Shown here piece after piece: positions 8,972 to 16,231 of a stretch of DNA of 64,000 nucleotides. Positions within the stretch are counted from its first letter, which is position 1. Each line of letters begins with the position of its first letter. A program made the position numbers and the translations under genes. Location: positions 124,001 to 188,000 of the forward strand of contig NZ_JBEPTK010000008.1 of assembly GCF_040549485.1 (NCBI RefSeq). Direction: 5' to 3'. This DNA is from Constrictibacter sp. MBR-5 (GTDB taxonomy: Bacteria > Pseudomonadota > Alphaproteobacteria > JAJUGE01). The notes below the pieces were generated by a model. That model saw only the letters and a program-made list of their open reading frames with translations. It did not search any database and was not told the origin of the DNA.

Positions 8972-9820
8972 TTACGTCTCGGTGACGGCACCCGTCGCGA
9001 CACCGGCCACCGCACCCTTGTCCAGCCACCCTGCGTCGCGCAGTTCGGCGCGGTAGGTGCGGCCGACCGGCACGGCCCGCCCGTCGCTCAGGCGCAGCCG
9101 CAGCCGCGCCCCGTCGCGCTCGACGCCGGCGACCGCGTCGGCCGCGACCCACCAGGAGCGGTGCACGCGCCGTCCGAGGCTGCCCAGTTCGCGCGCCGCG
9201 TCCTCCATCCGGCACAGCACGAGGTCGCTGCCGCCCTCCGCATGCACGGCGAGGTAATGGTCCTGCATCTCCAGGCAGAGCAGCCGGCCGGCCGGCGGCC
9301 GCTGCAGCCGCGCGAAGAACAGCGAACCCTCGCCCGCCGGCGCTGCGGGGATTTCCGGTTCGGGCTTCGGTGCTTCCGGCTCCTTCTGGACCGGCGCCGC
9401 AGCCGCCTGGACCTCGCGCAAGTAGAACGGCAGCCCGATCGCCACGCAGAGCAGCAGCACCTTCCAGTAGAGGTCGAGCAGGCTGCCCCCGTCCATGCTT
9501 GCCGCGTCGTTCGCCAGCCGCACGATGCCCGTCGCCGGCAGCGAGGCGATCAGCGCCCCTGCGACCGGCACCGCCGTCTCGCGCAGCGCCAGGCCGGCGG
9601 GCAGCAGCCGTTCCATCCGGCGGATCGCCGCGTCGCACAGGATCCAGTTGGCCGAGACGACCGCAAGCCAGTAGGCGAGCCGCGGCCCCAAGGGCAGCGC
9701 GCCGAAGGTGCCGAACGGCCCCAGCAGCCCGAGCACCAGTCCCACCGCCAGCGGCGCGCCGTAGCGCCGCACGGGTTCTCGCCAGGAGGAGGAAGACATC
9801 GCACCGAGCCGTTCACGCAT
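8972..9820 (-). CDS. Membrane-anchored LytTR-type DNA-binding regulator
   Basis: About 282 residues: four hydrophobic helices (roughly residues 20-130), a Pro/Glu-rich linker (near 140-160) and a C-terminal LytTR domain with the typical L-x-x-E-x-x-x-x-Y-L-x-V core (L-C-L-E-M-Q-D-H-Y-L-A-V), followed by R-V-H-R-S-W-W-V and the R-L-x-L-x-D-G-x-x-V-P-V-G-R-T-Y end. This makes it a one-component membrane sensor that binds DNA directly. No histidine kinase is adjacent. The start is uncertain between ATGs at 9820 and 9799; neither has a strong ribosome-binding site. The signal sensed is unknown. Confidence 0.83.
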   Translation of the reverse strand: MRERLGAMSSSSWREPVRRYGAPLAVGLVLGLLGPFGTFGALPLGPRLAYWLAVVSANWILCDAAIRRMERLLPAGLALRETAVPVAGALIASLPATGIVRLANDAASMDGGSLLDLYWKVLLLCVAIGLPFYLREVQAAAAPVQKEPEAPKPEPEIPAAPAGEGSLFFARLQRPPAGRLLCLEMQDHYLAVHAEGGSDLVLCRMEDAARELGSLGRRVHRSWWVAADAVAGVERDGARLRLRLSDGRAVPVGRTYRAELRDAGWLDKGAVAGVATGAVTET

Positions 9821-9933
9821 CGCGAACGGACGATAGCATGCCGTCTGCGAAGTTTCCGGGCCGTCGGCGCAGGCGCGTTTGCCGGTGCCGGCCATGCAGC
9901 CGACTGTCGTAGCGACACGGCAACGGATCGACC

Positions 9934-10647
9934 ATGACCAGCGACGGCCTCTACCTCGCCCTCCTCGCCCTGCACATCGCCGCGGGCTGTACCGCCCTCG
10001 CCGCCGCCGCCGTCGCCCTGGCCGCGGCCAAGGGCGGCGCGCTGCACGGGCGCGCCGGCCGCATCTACGTCGCGGCGATGTTCGCCGTCGGCGCCACGAC
10101 CCTGCTGCTGGTGGCGATCCGGCCGAACCTCTTCCTGCTGACGATCGGCCTGTTCAGCGTCTACCTGGTCTTCACCGGCTGGCGCGCCGGAGTCGTGCGC
10201 GACGGCCGGCCGCGGCCGCTCGACCGTCTCGCCACCGCCGCCATGCTGGCGGTCGGGCTCGGCATGCTCGCCCTGGGTGCGGCGCGGACGCTCGGCGGCC
10301 CGGACCACCAGGGGGGCGCCGGCCACCAGGGGCCGGTGCTGCTCGCCTTCGGTGCCATCGGCTTCGTCCTCGCCCTCGGCGACCTGCGCATCGGCGCCGC
10401 GCGCCCCGTGACCGGAAAGCGGCGCATCGCCCGCCACCTCACCCGCATGCTGGCCGGCACGATCGCGACGGTCACCGCGGCCGCCGTCGTCAACATCCAC
10501 TTCCTGCCGTCGCTCGCCGTCTGGCTCGGCCCGACTGTGCTGATGACGCCGGTCATCTCCTGGTGGAACGTGAGGGTGCTGCGCGGCACGGCTGGCGGCC
10601 GACCGGGTGTCGGACTAGCATCGGCCGGCCGGTCCGGTGAGACCTGA
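9934..10647 (+). CDS. DUF2306-like multi-pass membrane protein
   Basis: Membrane protein of 237 residues with about seven predicted helices. A conserved-looking pattern of H-I-A-A-G near residue 14, H-G-R-A-G-R-I-Y near 38-45, R-H-L-T-R-M near 168-173 and N-I-H-F-L-P near 188-193 resembles the DUF2306 family. Spaced His residues in helices suggest haem or metal contacts, but this is inference. It starts 113 bp beyond the divergent LytTR gene, and that pairing hints at regulation by it. No function is assigned to the family. Confidence 0.65.
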   Translation: MTSDGLYLALLALHIAAGCTALAAAAVALAAAKGGALHGRAGRIYVAAMFAVGATTLLLVAIRPNLFLLTIGLFSVYLVFTGWRAGVVRDGRPRPLDRLATAAMLAVGLGMLALGAARTLGGPDHQGGAGHQGPVLLAFGAIGFVLALGDLRIGAARPVTGKRRIARHLTRMLAGTIATVTAAAVVNIHFLPSLAVWLGPTVLMTPVISWWNVRVLRGTAGGRPGVGLASAGRSGET

Positions 10648-10676
10648 TCCGGGCCCTCGACCACAGGGAGAAGCCC

Positions 10677-11255
10677 ATGAGCGTCGCAGATCCGAACCGC
10701 GTCATCGTCACCGGCGAAAACCCGTTCATCCGCCTCAGCCCGACCGACGGGGCGGAGAACACCACCGACGCCAGCTTCTGGCGCATCCTCTTCTCGCCCG
10801 CCGGCCCCGGCCACGTGCTCTACCTGAAGACCGACTTGGTCGGCGGCGAGCGGCGCATCTATTCCGACAACATCGCCATGGCGCGCTGGCTGCAGTCCAC
10901 GGTCCAGGGAATGCTCAATCCGGAGACGGCGAACCTCGAAACGCCCGTGACCGAGGCGGAATTCGCGAAGTCCGGCGATCCGCGCTATTTCTGGACGGAG
11001 ACCGTCACGACCGGCGACGAGGACATCTCGCTCACCTGGTACGACCTCGGCGACCCGCTGCTGATCCACACCCAGCCGAACGCCCAGCCCGGCCGGCCCT
11101 ACGGCGTCTGCACCGTTCTGGTCCCGGCGATGGGCGCCCGCCTGACCGTCAACGGGATGCAGGCCGCCGGCAAGCCCTGGGCGCGCGAGCGCGAAGGCCG
11201 CCCCTTCAGCACCTGCGCCCTGGCCTTCTCGGAGAGTTGGACCGAGGCGCGCTGA
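10677..11255 (+). CDS. Hypothetical protein (192 aa)
   Basis: Soluble-looking protein of 192 residues with no signal peptide or membrane helix and no family that I recognise. It has many aromatic and Thr/Asp residues, including a region W-T-E-T-V-T-T-G-D-E-D-I-S-L-T-W-Y-D near residues 104-121 that reads like alternating beta strands. The start at 10677 is preceded by AGGGAGAAG, a good ribosome-binding site. It follows the DUF2306-like gene by 29 bp on the same strand, so co-transcription is plausible. Coding is supported by strong third-position GC and the ribosome-binding site. Confidence 0.72.
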   Translation: MSVADPNRVIVTGENPFIRLSPTDGAENTTDASFWRILFSPAGPGHVLYLKTDLVGGERRIYSDNIAMARWLQSTVQGMLNPETANLETPVTEAEFAKSGDPRYFWTETVTTGDEDISLTWYDLGDPLLIHTQPNAQPGRPYGVCTVLVPAMGARLTVNGMQAAGKPWAREREGRPFSTCALAFSESWTEAR

Positions 11256-11270
11256 GCCGCGGGGTCGCCC

Positions 11271-11708
11271 TCAGCGGTCCTTGGCGTAGAACTCGATCTT
11301 CAGGTCGACTTCGCGCGCCGTGTCGCTTTCGCCGCGGATCTCGGTGATCACCGTGCGGAAGTCGTGCCGCTTCAGGTGCAGCAGCAGATAGCCGGCGACG
11401 TCGATCGGCAGGTAGCCGAGACGCGCGCCCGACTTGGCGGAGTGGACCGACACGGCCTTCGGCTGCATGCGCGGGCGCGGCTCGATCGACAGCACGACCT
11501 CGTCGCCCGCGCTGCACTCGGCGATTTCGAGCTGGCGGTTGCGCCCGTCCTCGTTCGCCTCGGTCACCTCGACCAGTGGCGAGGTGATCGCCCGCTCCGG
11601 CTGGCGCTCGGCCAGCGGCACGACCTTCAGCCCGGGCGCCGACGCGCCGGCCGCTCCCCCCGCCTTGCCCCCCCGGCCGCCGCCGAAGACCCAGTCCAGC
11701 AATCCCAT
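11271..11708 (-). CDS. Small protein with possible HIRAN-like module
   Basis: Protein of 145 residues. It opens with a Gly-rich hydrophobic stretch (M-G-L-L-D-W-V-F-G-G-G) and contains near residues 85-125 a run (A-V-S-V-H-S-A-K-S-G-A-R-L-G-Y-L-P-I-D-V-A) that resembles the HIRAN fold, in which V-x-V-x-x-x-x-G-x-x-I-G-Y-L-P is typical. HIRAN modules bind DNA ends or act as regulatory domains in helicases; a stand-alone copy has no known role. It begins at the ATG at 11708. It is convergent with the 10677 gene, separated by 15 bp. Confidence 0.55.
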   Translation of the reverse strand: MGLLDWVFGGGRGGKAGGAAGASAPGLKVVPLAERQPERAITSPLVEVTEANEDGRNRQLEIAECSAGDEVVLSIEPRPRMQPKAVSVHSAKSGARLGYLPIDVAGYLLLHLKRHDFRTVITEIRGESDTAREVDLKIEFYAKDR

Positions 11709-11893
11709 CCATCCATCCCGCGCGTCTTGCGGCGCGCTCCGTAAGCGTGCACCACCAGGGTTTCTGGTGGCCGGCGGGGCCGGAGTCAACGTCGGCGGCC
11801 GGTCTGTCGACGGCAAGTCACCGCCGGCCGATGGCGTTCCGCGCCGCCGCCGCTATCATGGCCGCGGGACAACGACCAGGGAGGACGCACCGC

Positions 11894-12253
11894 ATGGCGT
11901 GGAAGCGCATGGTGCTCGAAATCGGCATGGGGACGGACATCCGCGGCGGCGACAGCACGAAGGCCGCGGTGCGCGCCCTGCGCGACGCGCTGTGGCACAA
12001 CTCGCTCGGCATCGCCGACATACTCGGCCAGCCGGTGGACTCGATGCGGGTCGAGGTGACGATCGGCGCGCCCAATCCCGAAACCGTCGACAAGCAGCAG
12101 GTCCTGGCGGTTCTGCCGCACGGCACCGGCACGGTAACCTGCGTCGAGGGCGGCCTCACCATCCCGACTGGGCGCGACGACGGCAGCGTGACCCTGCTCG
12201 CCCATGCCGCGGCCGTCGTCTACATGGACATCCCCGAGGAGGCGCACCGATGA
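11894..12253 (+). CDS. Lin0512-family protein, copy 1
   Basis: Protein of 119 residues matching the Lin0512 family: an N-terminal strand (L-E-I-G-M-G-T-D-I-R-G-G-D) followed by T-K-A-A-V-R-A-L-R-D-A-L, then V-E-V-T-I-G-A-P-N-P near residues 52-62. The family has no established reaction. A second copy begins in the last codons of this gene (ATGA overlap), so the two are translationally coupled and probably form a heteromer. The ATG at 11894 is preceded by CAGGGAGGA about 11 bases upstream. Confidence 0.82.
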   Translation: MAWKRMVLEIGMGTDIRGGDSTKAAVRALRDALWHNSLGIADILGQPVDSMRVEVTIGAPNPETVDKQQVLAVLPHGTGTVTCVEGGLTIPTGRDDGSVTLLAHAAAVVYMDIPEEAHR

Positions 12254-12588
12254 CCCTGAAACGCGTCATCCTGGAGATGGGCGCCGGCAACGACCTGCAC
12301 GGCGGCGACTACACCAAGGCCGCCGTCCGCGCCGTGCAGGACGCCCTGCATCACAGCTCGCTGACCTTCATCCGCAGCCTCGGCATCGACAAGAACGAAC
12401 TCCATGTCGACGTCACGATCGGCGTGCAGAAGCCGGAGCAGGTGGATACCGAGAAGGTGAAGGCGACGCTGCCGGTCGGCCGGATCACCGTGAAGGCCGT
12501 GAAGGGCGGGCTGGACATCCCCGACGAGGTGGTCGGCGACGTCGCGGTCATCGCCAGCGCGGCGATCGAGGTGCGGATCGACCGCTGA
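12250..12588 (+). CDS. Lin0512-family protein, copy 2
   Basis: Protein of 112 residues, paralogous to the preceding gene along its whole length (L-E-M-G-A-G-N-D-L-H-G-G-D-Y-T-K-A-A-V-R-A, then V-D-V-T-I-G-V-Q-K-P). The start overlaps the stop of copy 1 by four bases. The H-G-G-D-Y-T-K motif replaces R-G-G-D-S-T-K in copy 1, so the two copies have diverged at the likely functional loop. The role is unknown; a hetero-oligomer of copies 1 and 2 is the simplest reading of the overlap. Confidence 0.82.
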   Translation: MTLKRVILEMGAGNDLHGGDYTKAAVRAVQDALHHSSLTFIRSLGIDKNELHVDVTIGVQKPEQVDTEKVKATLPVGRITVKAVKGGLDIPDEVVGDVAVIASAAIEVRIDR

Positions 12589-12659
12589 CCGCCAAGCCCT
12601 CCTTAACCATTTCCCCCTAGCGTCGGCGGTCTCGAAGCAAGAACACCGGAGACCCCGAC

Positions 12660-13343
12660 GTGAGGACCCTTTTGGCACTGGCGAGCCTGCTCGTCCCCTC
12701 TCTGCTCTACCCGGCCCTCGCCGCCGAACCCGCCGGGGCGAACGCCTATCCGGGTTTCTCCGCCGGTCCGACGGCCGGCACGCTCGGCCTCGGTGGCGAA
12801 GTCGGCGTGCGGATCAACGACTATGTCGGCGTGCGCGCCGGCGGCAGCTGGTTCGACTACAGCTTCTCCGACAAGCCGGACGACCTGAAATACGACGTCG
12901 ACCTCACCTAGTCGTCGTTCGGCGCCGTGGTCGACGTGCATCCCTGGGGCAACGGCTGGCGCGCCACGGCGGGCTTCCGCCTCAACGGCAACGACGCCGA
13001 CCTGAAGGGCCGCTCGTCGGGGCCGGTCGACATCGGCGGAACGACGTACCAGCCGGCGGAGCTCGGCACGGTGCGCGGCGACCTCGAGCTCAACGAGTTC
13101 GCCCCCTATCTCGGCGTCGGGTACAGCACCCCGCTGTGGCGCGACCGACTGGAGCTCAGCTTCGACGCCGGCGTTCTGTTCCAGGGCAAGCCCAAGGCGA
13201 GCCTGAAGGCCAGCGGCCTCCTCGCGAACGATCCGCAGCTGATCGCCGACCTGAACGAGGAAGCGAACGACATCGAGAACGATCTGGACTGGCTCGAATT
13301 CTACCCGGTGGTCGGCGTCGCCCTGCGCTACCGTCTCAACTGA
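12660..13343 (+). pseudogene. Outer-membrane beta-barrel protein interrupted by an in-frame TAG
   Basis: A 227-codon reading frame for an exported barrel protein is split by an amber stop at 12909-12911. The first part (83 residues, GTG start with GGAGA seven bases upstream) has a signal peptide ending near residue 22 (A-L-A-A-E) and the strand-like G-E-V-G-V-R-I-N-D-Y-V-G-V-R-A-G-G-S-W-F. After the stop the same frame continues with F-G-A-V-V-D-V-H-P-W-G-N-G-W-R, the usual continuation of this family, and ends with P-V-V-G-V-A-L-R-Y-R-L-N, a proper barrel C-terminus. Only one base need differ from a sense codon (for example CAG), so this is a very recent mutation, a sequencing error, or an amber-readthrough gene. 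Confidence 0.8.
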
Positions 13344-13432
13344 CGAACCGACGCACGGCTCCCTCCGACGCTTCCGACGCTCGGCCGAAATCCACCCCAT
13401 GTAGAGGTTACGGCGTAGTAATCTTTCGGATG

Positions 13433-13461
13433 TTGATTCCGCTTCCGGCTAAGCTCAATAT
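13433..13461 (+). promoter_or_regulatory. Possible sigma-70-like promoter in front of a short intergenic transcript
   Basis: TTGATT (13433-13438) and CAATAT (13456-13461) are 17 bases apart in an AT-rich patch between the barrel pseudogene and the LuxR gene. They would direct transcription into the terminator at 13503-13537, giving an RNA of roughly 70 nt. The hexamers are imperfect, so confidence is low. Confidence 0.25.
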
Positions 13462-13502
13462 CCTTTTGGACGTTTTGGCTCACCCGCTTTGATGTCCATT
13501 CA

Positions 13503-13537
13503 AGGCCGACCGGTGTTTCACCGGTCGGCCTCTTTTT
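13503..13537 (+). terminator. Rho-independent terminator
   Basis: A perfect 13-bp stem (13503-13515 with 13519-13531) with a TTT loop, followed by CTTTTT. It reads on the plus strand, downstream of the barrel pseudogene, and its tail touches the stop codon of the convergent LuxR gene. Confidence 0.85.
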
Positions 13538-14240
13538 ATGCCGAGAGCGCCAGCGGCGGCGGCGACGATGGTACCTTCGCCCGGCTCGGGCGCAGGTGTT
13601 CGCGCGCCCAGACCGCCGCCTGGGTCCGGTTCGAAACCCCGATCTTGCTCAGGATGATCCGGACCTGGACCTTGACGGTGGCCTCCGACACGTTCAGCCG
13701 CCGGGCGATCTCCTTGTTGGGCAGACCGTCCGTGATCGCCGAGAGGATCTGGCTCTGACGCGGGCTCAGGCGCGGTTCGTCCCCGTTGCTCGGCTGCCGC
13801 AGAGCATGGACGTCGCTGCCGGCCGTGTCGCTGATGTCGAGCAGCTCCGCCGAGACGATCCGCCCGCCGAGCAGCACCACCCCCAGCGCGTGCGACAGAC
13901 CGTTCACGCTCATGTCGAGCGACAGCACGGCGTCGATGGTGCCGTCGAAGACGGCCTTCATGTCGGACCGGGTCTGCTTGCTGCGCGTGAGCAGGATGAC
14001 GCGCGTCAGCGGCCAGCGCAGCCGCAGGCGCGGGATCAGGTGGATTTCCGCATCCCGGTCGCCGTCCATGTCCAGCCAGAGCACCACATGCGGTGCCTCG
14101 CGAAGGTCCGTTCCCATGAATGCAGCAATCGACGGGCTTTCGCCGATGATCTGAAAATGGGAATCGAGCAGTTGCAGGAAGCACTGACGTAGCAGCCGGT
14201 CACCCCCCACGGCATAGGCTTTCAGTTCCGTCGCGATCAC
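13536..14240 (-). CDS. LuxR/CsgD-like regulator with degenerate receiver
   Basis: Regulator of 234 residues. The N-terminal 120 residues resemble a receiver domain but lack the acidic pair at the end of strand 1 (A-V-G-G-D-R-L-L), so normal phosphorylation is doubtful. The C-terminus has an intact LuxR helix-turn-helix (L-S-P-R-Q-S-Q-I-L, then N-K-E-I-A-R-R-L-N-V-S-E-A-T-V-K, residues about 156-215). This plan is that of CsgD, the curli master regulator. It is divergent from the secreted-protein gene at 14476, and a close paralogue (17914) ends the neighbouring operon; the two share most of the HTH, including SEATVKVQ and the NRTQAA tail. It likely controls the fibre-like locus; phosphorylation-independent action is inference. 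Confidence 0.85.
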   Translation of the reverse strand: MIATELKAYAVGGDRLLRQCFLQLLDSHFQIIGESPSIAAFMGTDLREAPHVVLWLDMDGDRDAEIHLIPRLRLRWPLTRVILLTRSKQTRSDMKAVFDGTIDAVLSLDMSVNGLSHALGVVLLGGRIVSAELLDISDTAGSDVHALRQPSNGDEPRLSPRQSQILSAITDGLPNKEIARRLNVSEATVKVQVRIILSKIGVSNRTQAAVWAREHLRPSRAKVPSSPPPLALSA

Positions 14241-14296
14241 GATGAGCCCCCCTTGTTGCCTCAGTCGTTCGCCTCCCGATCGGCCCGAAGGTCAAC

Positions 14297-14314
14297 GATC
14301 AAGTCTATTTGATC
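14297..14314. promoter_or_regulatory. Candidate operator: GATCAA-N6-TTGATC dyad
   Basis: A perfect 6-bp inverted repeat, GATCAA at 14297-14302 and TTGATC at 14309-14314, in an unusually AT-rich intergenic stretch 57 bp upstream of the LuxR start at 14240 and 162 bp before the gene at 14476. A half site (TTTGATC) recurs at 14434-14440. It could bind the LuxR regulators or an FNR/CRP-like protein. Confidence 0.4.
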
Positions 14315-14358
14315 TAAATCCTACCCAGAAAGTCAATGCCTACATGCATTTGTTACTA

Positions 14359-14364
14359 TATAAT
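14359..14364 (+). promoter_or_regulatory. Candidate -10 box (TATAAT)
   Basis: A consensus TATAAT, rare in DNA this GC-rich, 112 bp before the ATG at 14476. No good -35 hexamer lies 16-18 bases upstream, which suits an activator-dependent promoter using the dyad at 14297-14314. Confidence 0.35.
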
Positions 14365-14475
14365 GAGGCATCGGATGCCAAAAGGCACAGAGTCGCCGTA
14401 CCAAAGTACGTCCCAAAGATGCTCTTGCCTGGATTTGATCACACGCCACTTTCTAGGTCGAGTGAGGAGGGTCAC

Positions 14476-15024
14476 ATGCCTGCATTGCATCGTCCCGTTC
14501 GGCTGTTCCGCCCTGACCGGCGGTCGTCCTGCCGTACCGTCCTGGCCTTGGCGCTCGTTCCCCTCATCGCTTGCGGCTCCGCGGCAGCCGCTCGCGCGGA
14601 CGATCCGGTCGTGATCAGCGTGGGCAACACGTTCGTGAATCGCGTTTCGGTCGGCACCGGCGCGCCCCGACTTGCACCGGCCGGCAGCGACGTCCGCCTG
14701 GGCGACGACCTATCGCTCGGCCGCGGCGTCATGATCGTTCTGCCCGAAACCAGTTCCGCCGATACGCCGTCGCGGGAGGTCGCCCTCCGGCCCACGGACC
14801 AGTCGCCGCAGGCCGCTGCCGGCTCCGACCTGGGCGTTCGCCCCGCCGGCCTCGCCAACAACTACCGGGGCACCGCCTTCGTGCCGTGGCTCGAGACGCT
14901 CTCGCTCGTGAGCGACGCCTTCGGCGGATATGCCGGATCGCCCGGCCTGCACTCGCAGTGGTCGAGCGAGATAGACCAGTGGGTAGCCATGGTGGGCGCC
15001 CCCGGCGCCCTCGGCCCGCACTGA
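14476..15024 (+). CDS. Secreted protein of unknown function at head of fibre-like locus
   Basis: Protein of 182 residues. A basic N-terminus and hydrophobic core (T-V-L-A-L-A-L-V-P-L-I-A) end in A-A-A-R-A-D near residues 39-43, a Sec signal-peptide cleavage pattern. The mature protein starts with V-V-I-S-V-G-N-T-F-V-N-R-V-S-V and later has N-N-Y-R-G-T-A-F-V-P-W, with no cysteine outside the signal. No family recognised. The ATG at 14476 follows GAGGAGGG by six bases. It is divergent from the LuxR gene and lies 358 bp upstream of the CsgG/HfaB-like gene, so it may be a minor component, chaperone or nucleator, but this rests on position only. Confidence 0.7.
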   Translation: MPALHRPVRLFRPDRRSSCRTVLALALVPLIACGSAAAARADDPVVISVGNTFVNRVSVGTGAPRLAPAGSDVRLGDDLSLGRGVMIVLPETSSADTPSREVALRPTDQSPQAAAGSDLGVRPAGLANNYRGTAFVPWLETLSLVSDAFGGYAGSPGLHSQWSSEIDQWVAMVGAPGALGPH

Positions 15025-15382
15025 GCAGCCTGCCGGACCGATATCCCCGCCCCGGCGACGCCCGCGTCGCCACGCCCGGCCGCGGCCGGTGCCCACCCTC
15101 GATCCGGCCAGCCGGAACCCAAACGCGTGCAATCGTTGGGTGCGCCGATTCCAACGGCGTCCGCGGGTAGCGCGGATATCCGGCCGGCATCCCCCGGTTG
15201 CAGCACCGCCCCAGCGATACTCATCGGCGTACCCCGCAAGATCGCTTTCCCTCCTGAATAACTTTAATCAAGATTGAATTGTCGCCGAACGTAGACGGCG
15301 TCAGCGCAGGTAAAGCGAAAAATAATCAGGCATTCGCGGCTCGATAGACCGCTGGTCGCGGCTGTTTGCCGGAGGGGGACTG
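15025..15382 (+). promoter_or_regulatory. 358-bp intergenic region upstream of the CsgG/HfaB-like gene
   Basis: No gene is visible. The first 220 bp are GC-rich. From 15255 the sequence turns AT-rich, and it contains ATCAAGATTGA (15267-15277), a short dyad with half sites like those at 14297-14314 but with different spacing, and a hairpin-forming CGCCG/CGGCG pair near 15283-15300. It likely holds the promoter of the operon beginning at 15383. Confidence 0.4.
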
Positions 15383-16231
15383 GTGCAGACGAAACGCGCG
15401 AATTGGGGGGTGGCGTGCGCGCTGCTCGGAGCGATCGGCATTGCCGGCTGCAGTCCGCAGGAGTTCCACGGACGCAAAGGTGTCGAGCCACTCTATAGTT
15501 TCCCGGTCACCGACAATTCGACCCCGTATTCGCGCTGTCTCGCCGATCTCTCGGCGCTGCGCGGACCGGAGACGAAGCTGCCGACCTTCGCCGTCGGCGA
15601 AGTCGCCGACAAGACCGGGAAGATCGACTACGAGGACGAAGGTCACAAGATCTCCCAGGGCGTCAGCGAGATGGTGATGTCCGCGCTCGGACGCACCGGC
15701 ATGGTCAACCTCGTCGAACGCTTCGACCTGCGGATTCCTTTGGCGGAAATGCGCATGGCCGAGCAGAAGTTCATTCCGGCGCGCCTCACGGACTTCAAGC
15801 TGCAGAGCTTCGACTTCCTTGTACTGGGTGCCGTCACGGAACTGAACTTCAACATCGTCAGCGGCGGGCTCGGCCTGGCGATCGCCGGCATCGGCGCCAA
15901 CGCGCGCAACGTCGTGATCAACGTGGCGCTCGACATCCGCGTCATCGACCGCCGCACCTTCGGCGTGCGGTTCATCAGGAGCCTGCAGAAGCAGATTTAC
16001 GGATACGAGGTCGAAGCCAACGTCTTCCGCTTTTTTGGCACGACCCTCGTCGAGTTCGAGGCCGGGAATATCAAGAACGAGCCAATACAGCTCGGCCTCA
16101 GGTCCGTCGTGGAAATGGCAGTGTACCAGATCATGACGGACTTCCTCGGCCTGCCGGCGAGTAGTGGGTGCTCGCTGGAAACGGGCTTCTTTCAGAACAC
16201 ACCCGCACCAAGCGAAAGGGTGAGTCAATGA
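15383..16231 (+). CDS. hfaB: CsgG/HfaB-type outer-membrane secretion lipoprotein
   Basis: Lipoprotein of 282 residues: a signal peptide with lipobox I-A-G-C (Cys23) and a CsgG-family domain from about residue 60 to 270, including V-G-E-V-A-D-K-T-G-K, V-N-L-V-E-R-F-D, D-F-L-V-L-G-A-V-T-E-L-N-F and V-A-L-D-I-R-V-I-D-R-R-T-F. CsgG forms the ring-shaped curli secretion channel; HfaB is its holdfast-anchor counterpart in stalked alphaproteobacteria, and the long C-terminal part here fits HfaB. The GTG start follows GGAGGGGG by four bases. Its stop overlaps the next gene (ATGA), so secretion pore and putative fibre protein are translated together. Confidence 0.83.
   Translation: MQTKRANWGVACALLGAIGIAGCSPQEFHGRKGVEPLYSFPVTDNSTPYSRCLADLSALRGPETKLPTFAVGEVADKTGKIDYEDEGHKISQGVSEMVMSALGRTGMVNLVERFDLRIPLAEMRMAEQKFIPARLTDFKLQSFDFLVLGAVTELNFNIVSGGLGLAIAGIGANARNVVINVALDIRVIDRRTFGVRFIRSLQKQIYGYEVEANVFRFFGTTLVEFEAGNIKNEPIQLGLRSVVEMAVYQIMTDFLGLPASSGCSLETGFFQNTPAPSERVSQ

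Noticed and set aside
13344-13535. tRNA gene
   Set aside because: The hairpin is a 13-bp terminator stem with no cloverleaf or CCA end.
15383-16231. True curli operon (csgBAC-csgDEFG)
   Set aside because: Only the CsgG-type gene has clear family sequence; the others lack csgA, csgE or csgF signatures, so no csg symbols were used.
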